Positions 50,868-57,861 of a DNA stretch of 64,000 nt are shown here, piece by piece (the first letter of the stretch is position 1; every line of letters begins with the position of its first letter). Source of the stretch: an uncultured Ignavibacteria bacterium (GTDB lineage Bacteria > Bacteroidota > Ignavibacteria > Kapaibacteriales > Kapaibacteriaceae). Position numbers and translations under genes: made by a program. Location of the stretch: contig CALMZQ010000003.1 of NCBI GenBank assembly GCA_937870915.1, forward strand, positions 1 through 64,000, given 5' to 3'. Below the pieces are notes generated by a model. The model was not told the origin of the DNA. It did not search any database and saw only the letters and a list, made by a program, of their open reading frames with translations.

Positions 50868-51613
50868 GCTTTGGTCTTCGGATTTGCAAAACGCGCTATC
50901 ACAACGCTGATCTCGAACAAGATCCAGAGTGGAACGGCTACCATGAGCTGTGAAACAGGATCGGGAGAGGGAGTGATAACAGCGGCCAGTATCAGGATAA
51001 CGACGATCGAATGTCTGCGATACGTAGACATGAGTTTCGCCGAGACTACGCCCACACGTGCAAGTACAAAGGTGACCATCGGTAACTCAAAGATCAGTCC
51101 GGATGCAAGCAGCATATTCACAAGGAAGCTGAAATAATTACCAACGGCAATGTTGTTCTCGATGTTCGGGTTCGCGAATTGCGATACGTAGGACATCATG
51201 CTTGGCACCAGGAGGAAGTAGCCAAAGGCAACACCGGCAAGGAAGCAGAGAGACGTTATCACCGTTATCCGTCCGGCCCACTTCCGTTCCGTCATGTAAA
51301 GTCCGGGAGCCACAAAGCCCCATACCTGATACAACACCCACGGAAAAGCCAAAATGATGCCACAGAGGAAGATCACTTTGAAGTAGAGGAAAGCTTGGCC
51401 AAACGGCTCGATGTTCTGGAGCTTCACATGTGCATCTAGAGCTGGTCGCAGAAGAATGACGTTCATAACCTCATCGCCATAGAACCCAACGATCACACAG
51501 CCGATGAGGATTCCCACTACAGCTTTGAACAAACGCGAACGCAGTTCCTCGAGGTGATCGAGAAATCCCATTTCGTGTCCAACCTTTGCGTTCGGTTCTG
51601 CCGTTTCTGACAT
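50864..51613 (-). CDS. tatC: Sec-independent protein translocase TatC
   Basis: A 249-residue protein with six membrane helices. GFLDHLEELRSRL near residue 12 is the TatC signature that recognises the twin-arginine signal, and a PWVLYQVWGFVAPGLY segment follows near 85. TatC exports folded, often cofactor-containing, proteins. No tatA/B is in the window. ATG 51613 is chosen over the frame's upstream start at 51679. First gene of a five-gene operon down to LptF/G; divergent from dnaA. Confidence 0.95.
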   Translation of the reverse strand: MSETAEPNAKVGHEMGFLDHLEELRSRLFKAVVGILIGCVIVGFYGDEVMNVILLRPALDAHVKLQNIEPFGQAFLYFKVIFLCGIILAFPWVLYQVWGFVAPGLYMTERKWAGRITVITSLCFLAGVAFGYFLLVPSMMSYVSQFANPNIENNIAVGNYFSFLVNMLLASGLIFELPMVTFVLARVGVVSAKLMSTYRRHSIVVILILAAVITPSPDPVSQLMVAVPLWILFEISVVIARFANPKTKA

Positions 51614-51672
51614 ATTGTTGTGCTGAGTTCGGTGAAGAGACGAAGATACGCACGACGCGAACTCATTTTGGG

Positions 51673-51819
51673 TTTGCACGAGTGCAAATGGCGTGCCGAA
51701 CGACTAAAGGGCTAGTGTTTGCATCCACTTAACGCATTACTCACAAATGCAAGGGAAAAAAGTTCACATCGACCAACTTTTTCCCTTGTAGCGATGGCCT
51801 CCGGCGTTCAAATTTGCAC
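51673..51819. promoter_or_regulatory. cluster of TTTGCAY motifs in the tatC-dnaA intergenic region
   Basis: TTTGCAC at 51673, its inverted partner GTGCAAA at 51682 (a palindrome with a 2-bp centre), TTTGCAT at 51718, ATGCAA at 51747 (inverted) and TTTGCAC at 51813. Five copies in 150 bp on both strands suggest binding sites for a regulator or an initiation factor. The 51614-51948 gap holds this, a hairpin and a DnaA-box-like site, and no other gene. Confidence 0.4.
51750..51788. repeat. long inverted repeat upstream of dnaA
   Basis: CAAGGGAAAAAAGTT (51750-51764) and AACTTTTTCCCTTG (51775-51788) are complementary over 14 bp with one bulged A, around the 10-nt centre CACATCGACC. It may be a hairpin in the dnaA leader or a protein site. 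There is no T-run, so I do not call it a terminator. Confidence 0.65.
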
Positions 51820-51841
51820 CCCCTCGGAAAAGGGACGGCGG

Positions 51842-51850
51842 TGTGGAAAA
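51842..51850 (-). promoter_or_regulatory. DnaA-box-like site upstream of dnaA
   Basis: TTTTCCACA on the minus strand fits TTWTNCACA. A single box is too little to call oriC but would suit dnaA autoregulation. Confidence 0.4.
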
Positions 51851-51948
51851 GCCAAATAGTCTACGGCCAATCTGGTCTGAAACGGGGCGGGCCACATCGC
51901 CGCAACAAAGTGTTCATTAAGCGCATGTTGCGGTGGAGGGAATGTTGG

Positions 51949-53457
51949 GTGAAAAAAACAGAGACGCTAAACTTGTTTGCGGCAGATGCGTCTGCCGGTG
52001 ATACGTCGACAATTGTAGGTACCAAGGGGATGGGCCGGAGCACTGCACACCTCGGCGCGTCGGATGCAGAAGGACTCTGGTCTCAATGCCTAGGCATCAT
52101 ACGCGATAATGTTTCCGATCAGGTCTTCAAGACATGGTTCGAGAAAATGCGCCCTATCAAATGGGACGGTGGGCAACTTACTCTGGAGCTTCCGAGCCAT
52201 TTCTTCTACGAATGGATCGAGCAGCATTATGCCTCGCTTCTCCAGAAGACCGTTCAAAAGGTTCTTGGTCCAAAGGCAAAACTGCAATTTGAAGTTGTAG
52301 TAGATGAAGGAGCTACTACGCCGGATAAGCGCACGGTGAAACTCCCGGGCCTGCGTGGTGCAAGCCAGCCCTCGCTACCGTTCTCGGAGTCAAAGGCCAC
52401 TCAGCCAAAGTCTGGACCAACGGCGCATTATCCTACATACTTCAATCCTCGATATACATTCGAGAACTTCATTCGCGGTGAGAATAACCAGCTTGCAACA
52501 TCTGCCGCCATTGCTGTGGCGGACAACCCAGGCGGCACGAAGTTCAACCCGTTGGTGATCTACGGCCCTACAGGCCTGGGAAAGACACACCTTGTGCAGG
52601 CCATTGGCAATCGTGTCCTGCAGCGCAACCCCAATGCACGTGTACTCTACACGAACTCCGAAAAGTTCACCATGGAGTACATCAATGCCATTCAAACAAA
52701 CAAGATCCCAGACTTCACGAATTTCTACCGTGGTGTAGATGTACTGATCGTTGACGATATCCAGTTCCTTGGTGGTAAGGAAAAAACGCAGGATATGTTC
52801 TTCCATACGTTCAATGCCCTGCACCAAGATGGACGTCAACTCATTCTTACCAGCGATAAACAACCAAAAGATCTTGCTGATCTTGACGAACGTCTGATTT
52901 CCCGTTTCCAGTGGGGTCTTACAACAGACATCCAGCCCCCTGACCTTGAAACTCGTATTGCCATCCTTCAGCAGAAGAGTATGGAAGAGGGTATGGATCT
53001 ACCGGGAGATATTCTCGAATATGTAGGCCGCCACGTTACGTCGAGTGTACGCGAACTCGAAGGTTGCCTCATCTCACTTCTGGCTAAGGTCTCGCTCGAC
53101 AATCGTGAACTCACCATCGAGCTGGCAAAGGAAGTTGTTCGAGGTGTGTCAAACTCAGCATCGTCTCGCACAATGACGATTGACGACATCAAGAAGGAAG
53201 TGTCTGCGTACTACAATCTTGATCAAGCGCTTCTTTCTGCAAAGACCCGTAAACACGAGATCGTTCTTGCACGCCAGATGTGTATGTATCTCTCCAAGCA
53301 GCTCACACAAACGTCGCTCAAGAGCATAGGCATGCACTTTGGCGGACGAGACCACACAACGGTCCTGCACTCATGCCAACAGATTCTCAATTACATCGAC
53401 ACGGATAAGAAGGTCCGCCAAGATGTAGAGTTCTTGAAGAAGGCGCTGCGGGGTTAA
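51949..53457 (+). CDS. dnaA: chromosomal replication initiator DnaA
   Basis: A DnaA of 502 residues from the GTG at 51949, chosen because GGAGG (51935-51939) stands 9 nt before it. Longer forms from ATG 51925 or upstream read poorly. Domain I opens LWSQCLGIIRDNVSDQVFKTWF. The AAA+ domain III has YTFENFIRGENNQLA, Walker A GPTGLGKTH and Walker B VLIVDDIQFLGGKE. Domain IV has the DnaA-box-binding signature GGRDHTTVLHSC. A Ser/Pro-rich linker is domain II. dnaN does not follow, unlike the common dnaA-dnaN order. The gene ends against an inverted pair of heptamer arrays. Confidence 0.97.
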   Translation: MKKTETLNLFAADASAGDTSTIVGTKGMGRSTAHLGASDAEGLWSQCLGIIRDNVSDQVFKTWFEKMRPIKWDGGQLTLELPSHFFYEWIEQHYASLLQKTVQKVLGPKAKLQFEVVVDEGATTPDKRTVKLPGLRGASQPSLPFSESKATQPKSGPTAHYPTYFNPRYTFENFIRGENNQLATSAAIAVADNPGGTKFNPLVIYGPTGLGKTHLVQAIGNRVLQRNPNARVLYTNSEKFTMEYINAIQTNKIPDFTNFYRGVDVLIVDDIQFLGGKEKTQDMFFHTFNALHQDGRQLILTSDKQPKDLADLDERLISRFQWGLTTDIQPPDLETRIAILQQKSMEEGMDLPGDILEYVGRHVTSSVRELEGCLISLLAKVSLDNRELTIELAKEVVRGVSNSASSRTMTIDDIKKEVSAYYNLDQALLSAKTRKHEIVLARQMCMYLSKQLTQTSLKSIGMHFGGRDHTTVLHSCQQILNYIDTDKKVRQDVEFLKKALRG

Positions 53458-53460
53458 CAG

Positions 53461-53566
53461 CGAATAGTGAATAGCGAATAGCGAATAGCGAATAGCGAAT
53501 CAAGAAATGTAGATTCACTATTCGCTATTCGCTATTCGCTATTCGCTATTCGCTGTTCGCTATTAA
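53461..53566. repeat. inverted pair of heptamer arrays between dnaA and the EVE gene
   Basis: CGAATAG-type units (6 units, 53461-53502) face CTATTCG-type units (7 units, 53518-53566) across a 15-bp centre. The arms are complementary over about 40 bp, so transcripts from either side can fold into a long hairpin. The array begins 3 bp after the dnaA stop and forms the last codons and TAG stop (53546-53548) of the opposite gene. Confidence 0.95.
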
Positions 53567-53947
53567 CTCAAACTCCTTCTTCGTTAACTGTACCACGCTC
53601 AATCGTCCTTGTTTTACGAGGGCGATGTTCTCGAATCCTTTCGTGGATTTGATGGTGGCTAGGGTGACGGGGGATTTGAGGGGGCGAATGGGTTTGAGAT
53701 CCACAACAACCCATGCGTCTTCGTCTGTTGTAGGATCTTGATAGGCTGTTGTTACAACTTCGGCTATGCCTACGGCGGCGCGTTCATCTCCGGAATGATA
53801 GAAGATCACGTGATCTCCTTTTTCCATCTCGCGCATGTTGTTACGCGCCTGATAATTCCGAACTCCATCCCAGTATGTCTTCTTGTCCTTCACGAACTGA
53901 TCCCAAGAGTAAACCTCCGGTTCAGATTTCACAAGCCAATACTTCAT
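53546..53947 (-). CDS. EVE-domain protein
   Basis: A 133-residue single-domain protein of the EVE (PUA-like) family: it opens MKYWLVKSEPEVYSWDQF, then WDGVRNYQARNNMREMEKGD and VIFYHSGDERAAVGIAEV. EVE domains bind modified bases in DNA or RNA and occur both as housekeeping proteins and next to modification or defence systems; there is no such system here. The last six residues, LIANSE, and the stop codon are encoded by the heptamer array. The start overlaps the upstream gene by 4 bp. Confidence 0.92.
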   Translation of the reverse strand: MKYWLVKSEPEVYSWDQFVKDKKTYWDGVRNYQARNNMREMEKGDHVIFYHSGDERAAVGIAEVVTTAYQDPTTDEDAWVVVDLKPIRPLKSPVTLATIKSTKGFENIALVKQGRLSVVQLTKKEFELIANSE

Positions 53948-54336
53948 CGTTTCTCCTTGGGTAGGCGCACAACAACCCGGTAGCCGGATGGTGAGCCAGA
54001 ACCGGTATGAGTGATCGTATAGTCAACGTAGTTCACAGAGTCTGTGAAATGTCCGGCGTTGATCGCAAGGTAGATCTTGCCGGGGATGCTATCGAACATC
54101 ACCGGACGTTGCACGGATGCGTTAGCGCAGGCGCACGACCCCTTGACGCCTGTTATACGAATGCTGTCTCCGGCAATACTGTAGATGTTTACCATCGCTT
54201 GAACAAAGCCCGTTGAGTCGCGCTCAACACTGATCACAGGAGGTTCAAATCGAACGGATACTTTTGGCGTTGGATGCTGCTGGAGTGATCCCAGGGAGAC
54301 AAGAAGAGCAAGGATCATGGAGGAGGGGGCAATCAT
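53944..54336 (-). CDS. small exported protein, DUF1573-like
   Basis: A 130-residue protein with an N-terminal hydrophobic signal and one beta-sandwich-like domain. The segment GVKGSCACANASVQRPVMFD resembles the Cys-containing turn of DUF1573 proteins, which are Ig-like and common in Bacteroidota; the resemblance is limited. ATG 54336 overlaps the dapB stop by 4 bp, favouring it over the inner ATG at 54318. The coupling with dapB and the EVE gene looks like operon packing rather than shared function. Confidence 0.6.
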   Translation of the reverse strand: MIAPSSMILALLVSLGSLQQHPTPKVSVRFEPPVISVERDSTGFVQAMVNIYSIAGDSIRITGVKGSCACANASVQRPVMFDSIPGKIYLAINAGHFTDSVNYVDYTITHTGSGSPSGYRVVVRLPKEKR

Positions 54337-55073
54337 TGCGTTGGTTCCGAGATCTCAGGGAATACGTCCGAGAAATTGTAGAAACCCTGTCGCCGGGCAA
54401 TCCACGAGGCTGCGATCAGCGAGCCGTGTGCAAAACCGCTTCTATTCTTGGCGTTGTGAGTGATCTCTATGGAGTCAAAAACACTGTCGAGCGTAACCAC
54501 GTGTTTACCCACTACCTCACCGCCACGTGTTGATGTGACGTGTAATGCAGATGGGTTGATCTGTCCGTGTTGCGTTTCGTTCACGATGTGGTCCTTTCGC
54601 GACATTTCATCGAGAATGACGTTCGCAACAGAAAGGGCAGTGCCACTCGGGCTGTCCTTCTTGCGGCGGTGATGCCATTCGTGTACCATAACGTCATACG
54701 AGGGCTCATCGTGTGCCATGATGGCTGCTGCTCGCACGATGCGCAAGAACATTTGCACACCTACGCTGAAATTCGAGCCCCAGATGCAGCCGATTCGGGC
54801 GGTTTCAACGAGCCCCCTAACCTCTTGCATGTGGTCATACCAGCCTGTTGTACCTATAACAACGGACTTCTTCATGGCGCAAAGTGTACGAACATTCCCG
54901 ATCACGGCGTCGGGCTGAGTGAAATCGATTGCAACGTCAAACTCGTCCGGTCCACCTACATGGAGCGGACGGTCCTCATTGAAGATTCTCGTAACGTCAC
55001 AATCAAGGGAGGGGGCGAGCCGTTCGATCTCGTGGCCCATTGCACCATATCCAATGAGGGCGATACGCGTCAT
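54333..55073 (-). CDS. dapB: 4-hydroxy-tetrahydrodipicolinate reductase
   Basis: A 246-residue DapB that reduces the dihydrodipicolinate precursor with NAD(P)H in lysine and diaminopimelate synthesis. Seen: the dinucleotide motif GYGAMG at residue 8, the GTTGW segment near 75, EWHHRRKKDSPSGTAL near 132-147 (catalytic His and Lys), and a shorter than usual middle region, giving a length at the low end of the family. The start overlaps the stop of the ABC ATPase gene by 4 bp. Confidence 0.93.
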   Translation of the reverse strand: MTRIALIGYGAMGHEIERLAPSLDCDVTRIFNEDRPLHVGGPDEFDVAIDFTQPDAVIGNVRTLCAMKKSVVIGTTGWYDHMQEVRGLVETARIGCIWGSNFSVGVQMFLRIVRAAAIMAHDEPSYDVMVHEWHHRRKKDSPSGTALSVANVILDEMSRKDHIVNETQHGQINPSALHVTSTRGGEVVGKHVVTLDSVFDSIEITHNAKNRSGFAHGSLIAASWIARRQGFYNFSDVFPEISEPTQ

Positions 55074-55756
55074 GAGGTTGTTTCCTTCTTTTGCGCTTCA
55101 TGTACAGTAAGGATTCCATCGTTGATTGTGCAGACCGTTGCTTCGGGGAAGGCTGTAACAAGTCCGCTGCTGTGCGTGGAGATCACAAGTGCCATTCCGT
55201 TCTCAACACATGTGCGGAGAGTGCGAGCAACACTAGCGCTCGTTACATCGTCGAGCGTGCCTGTTGGTTCATCGGCGATCAGGATCTCGGGCTTTATAGC
55301 AATGGCCCGTGCAAGAGCAACGAGATGGCGTTCTCCGCCGGATAGCTGGTGAGGAAACTTGTGGCGAACGTAGCTGATGTTCATATCTGCGAGAAGTCCG
55401 AGACATTCCCGCGTTGCTTCTGCCTTTGTACGTCCGGCAAGTGCATAGGGCATGAGAACGTTGTCGAACACCGAGTAGTCTGACACGAGCTTGCAGTTCT
55501 GCTGCACGATACCTTGGCGTCTGCGTATAGCACGCTTTTGAGACGGACGGAGCGTTGATGTTGCTACTTCGTCAATATGAACGGTCCCCTGTGTTGGTAG
55601 GAGGTCTCCATACAACAGACGTAATAGTGTTGTTTTGCCCGCACCGGTAGGCCCCGTGAGCATCACAACTCCGGTTCCGTCAATGGTCAATGAGGCATTG
55701 TTCAATGCCGGTATGCCATCGTAGGAAACGGTCACATCGCGGACTTCAATTCGCAT
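55070..55756 (-). CDS. ABC transporter ATP-binding protein, FtsE/LolD-like
   Basis: A 228-residue ATPase with Walker A GPTGAGKTT, Q-loop in IVQQNCKLVSDYSVFDNVLMP, signature LSGGERHLVALARAI and Walker B ILIADEPTG, followed by the STHSSGLV switch. FtsE is the best match by size and wording. FtsE needs the membrane partner FtsX, which is not adjacent; the neighbours are dapB and an AI-2E-family gene. LolD is the alternative. Confidence 0.85.
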   Translation of the reverse strand: MRIEVRDVTVSYDGIPALNNASLTIDGTGVVMLTGPTGAGKTTLLRLLYGDLLPTQGTVHIDEVATSTLRPSQKRAIRRRQGIVQQNCKLVSDYSVFDNVLMPYALAGRTKAEATRECLGLLADMNISYVRHKFPHQLSGGERHLVALARAIAIKPEILIADEPTGTLDDVTSASVARTLRTCVENGMALVISTHSSGLVTAFPEATVCTINDGILTVHEAQKKETTS

Positions 55757-55765
55757 CCGGCAAAG

Positions 55766-56842
55766 TTACGGTGCCGGAGGTGTAACGGTGGCCGGTGGTG
55801 CACCAGACCCCATAAGGATCGCAATGGGCCTTGTAGATGGAATGGTCTCTAACAATGCTTTGAGCGCCGACATGATCGGAATGGAGAGGATCATTCCAAC
55901 AATACCCCACATCCACCCCCAAAAAAGGAGGGAGAAGAGAACAACAACCGGACTGAGCTCAAGCCGATCTCCCATTACCTTGGGCTCGATCACGTTACCG
56001 ATGATATTCTGAATCACAACCAGGATCAGGGCAAGCACCAAGGCTTGTGGAACACTACCTGTTTGCAGCAAATACACAAATGCTGGGAGGATGGTGGTGA
56101 ACAGTGAGCCAATGTTTGGAATGTAGTGGAAGAGAAAGGTGAGTAGGGCTATTAAAGGGGCAAAATCAACGTCAAAGGCAAGAAGGATGAAATAAGCAAC
56201 CACGGCGTTGACGAGGTTGAACACCGTCTTCATCACCAGGTAGGTTCGAACGCGTGTATTGAGCGTTTGAAAAAGCTGGAGCACAACCGTCGCTCGTCCA
56301 CCGCTAAACGCGGAGGATATCTTACCGGGAAATGCCTCACTGGCACCGAGCATAAAGAGGAGATACAACAGTACCATTACTCCGTCACTGATGATCGTAA
56401 GCAGGGTACCTACCTGCCCGGTGGCAAAATTTGTAGCAGATTCTGGAGAGAGGAGACTGCCGAGCTTAAAGGTTCCTTTGCCCCCTACCGCTCTCATGAG
56501 GGATCCAACCGAACGCTCCACATCGGAAGTAACGGTTTTTAGCTGCTGCACGTAGTAGTCAGATGTTGATGCGAATTGATCAACGCCGAGCGAAATGATG
56601 AGGTAGATGAGCCACAGTGCTCCGGCGGAGATCAACATCACGGTGATCAACACAACAGGGAAAGGGATCTTCCAGGCTCGCATCTTGTGAACGAGCGGTT
56701 TGAAGACCATGGACAAAAATCCGGCTAACACAAACGGCAAAAGAATGCCGCCCAATGTGTGCAGGATGAATCCTCCGGCAACAACGGCAAGCAGGAGAGA
56801 AGAAAAGGCAACAAGCCGTTGCCAGGGTTGAACGATGTCCAT
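55766..56842 (-). CDS. AI-2E/PerM family transporter
   Basis: A 358-residue protein with about eight membrane helices in the AI-2E (PerM/YdiK) arrangement, including the conserved C-terminal block VIQNIIGNVIEPKVMGDRLELSPVVVLFSLLFWGW (in part). Members export autoinducer-2 or act as Na+/H+ exchangers; the substrate here is not known. A Pro/Ala-rich tail ends the protein. ATG 56842 is preferred over an upstream GTG. First gene of the five-gene minus-strand operon that ends with the EVE gene. Confidence 0.88.
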   Translation of the reverse strand: MDIVQPWQRLVAFSSLLLAVVAGGFILHTLGGILLPFVLAGFLSMVFKPLVHKMRAWKIPFPVVLITVMLISAGALWLIYLIISLGVDQFASTSDYYVQQLKTVTSDVERSVGSLMRAVGGKGTFKLGSLLSPESATNFATGQVGTLLTIISDGVMVLLYLLFMLGASEAFPGKISSAFSGGRATVVLQLFQTLNTRVRTYLVMKTVFNLVNAVVAYFILLAFDVDFAPLIALLTFLFHYIPNIGSLFTTILPAFVYLLQTGSVPQALVLALILVVIQNIIGNVIEPKVMGDRLELSPVVVLFSLLFWGWMWGIVGMILSIPIMSALKALLETIPSTRPIAILMGSGAPPATVTPPAP

Positions 56843-56886
56843 GTAGTCAATATACCTAGTTTTGCACGCCACTTTTGGAGACCACT

Positions 56887-57861
56887 ATGCAACGCGGACC
56901 AATTTCACAGTTCATTGAAAAGAACTACTTACACTTCAACGCCGCAGCCTTGGTAGATGCGGCTAAAGGCTACGAAACTCATTTGGCTGAAGGCGGAAAA
57001 ATGATGGTGACACTTGCCGGAGCCATGAGCACGGCCGAGTTAGGCATCTCCCTTGCCGAAATGATCAGACAGGATAAGGTGCAGATCATCTCCTGTACGG
57101 GGGCTAATCTCGAAGAAGACATCATGAATCTTGTAGCCCATTCGCACTACAAACGGGTTCCTAACTATCGAGATCTCTCTCCGCAAGATGAATGGAACCT
57201 CCTCGAAGGGGGCTTCAATCGCGTAACTGATACATGTATCCCGGAAGAAGAAGCATTCCGACGTATCCAGAAGCACATTGTTAAGCAATGGAAGATGGCT
57301 CAGGACGCTGGTGAACGATATCTCCCTCATGAATACATGTACAAGATGCTTCTGAGCAAGGAAATGGAGCAGTACTACGAGATTGATCCAAAGAACTCAT
57401 GGATGTTGGCCGCAGCTGAGAAAAACCTCCCGATTATCTGTCCGGGATGGGAAGACTCCACAATGGGCAACATCTTTGCCTCCTACTGCATCAAGGGTGA
57501 GCTTGTTTCGACCACCATGAAAAGTGGTATCGACTACATGATGTGGCTCACAGAATGGTATCGTGCAAACTCCTCGGGTAAGGGTGTTGGATTCTTCCAG
57601 ATCGGCGGAGGTATCGCAGGTGACTTCCCGATCTGTGTTGTACCGATGATGTATCAGGACCTCGAATGGCATGATGTGCCGTTTTGGTCGTATTTCTGCC
57701 AAATCTCTGACAGCACCACGTCCTATGGCTCATATTCAGGGGCTGTTCCTAATGAAAAGATCACATGGGGCAAACTCGATATCAATACACCGAAGTTCAT
57801 CATTGAGTCCGATGCAACCATCGTAGCTCCGTTGATCTTCGCTTGGCTGTTGGGACAATAA
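56887..57861 (+). CDS. deoxyhypusine synthase-like polyamine transferase
   Basis: A 324-residue protein of the deoxyhypusine synthase family. The NAD-binding part has MMVTLAGAMSTAELG and ISCTGANLEEDI. The C-terminal block SGAVPNEKITWGKLDINTPKFIIESDA (in part) aligns with the eukaryotic active site, and the Lys of WGK corresponds to its catalytic lysine, so the enzyme is probably active. Bacteria lack eIF5A; bacterial relatives make polyamines such as homospermidine from spermidine or putrescine, so this is the likelier role. GGAG precedes ATG 56887 by 6 nt. Its stop directly abuts the TonB receptor start. Confidence 0.88.
   Translation: MQRGPISQFIEKNYLHFNAAALVDAAKGYETHLAEGGKMMVTLAGAMSTAELGISLAEMIRQDKVQIISCTGANLEEDIMNLVAHSHYKRVPNYRDLSPQDEWNLLEGGFNRVTDTCIPEEEAFRRIQKHIVKQWKMAQDAGERYLPHEYMYKMLLSKEMEQYYEIDPKNSWMLAAAEKNLPIICPGWEDSTMGNIFASYCIKGELVSTTMKSGIDYMMWLTEWYRANSSGKGVGFFQIGGGIAGDFPICVVPMMYQDLEWHDVPFWSYFCQISDSTTSYGSYSGAVPNEKITWGKLDINTPKFIIESDATIVAPLIFAWLLGQ

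Noticed and set aside
51614-51948. Defined oriC
   Set aside because: Only one DnaA-like box is visible and dnaN is not adjacent; skew data would be needed.
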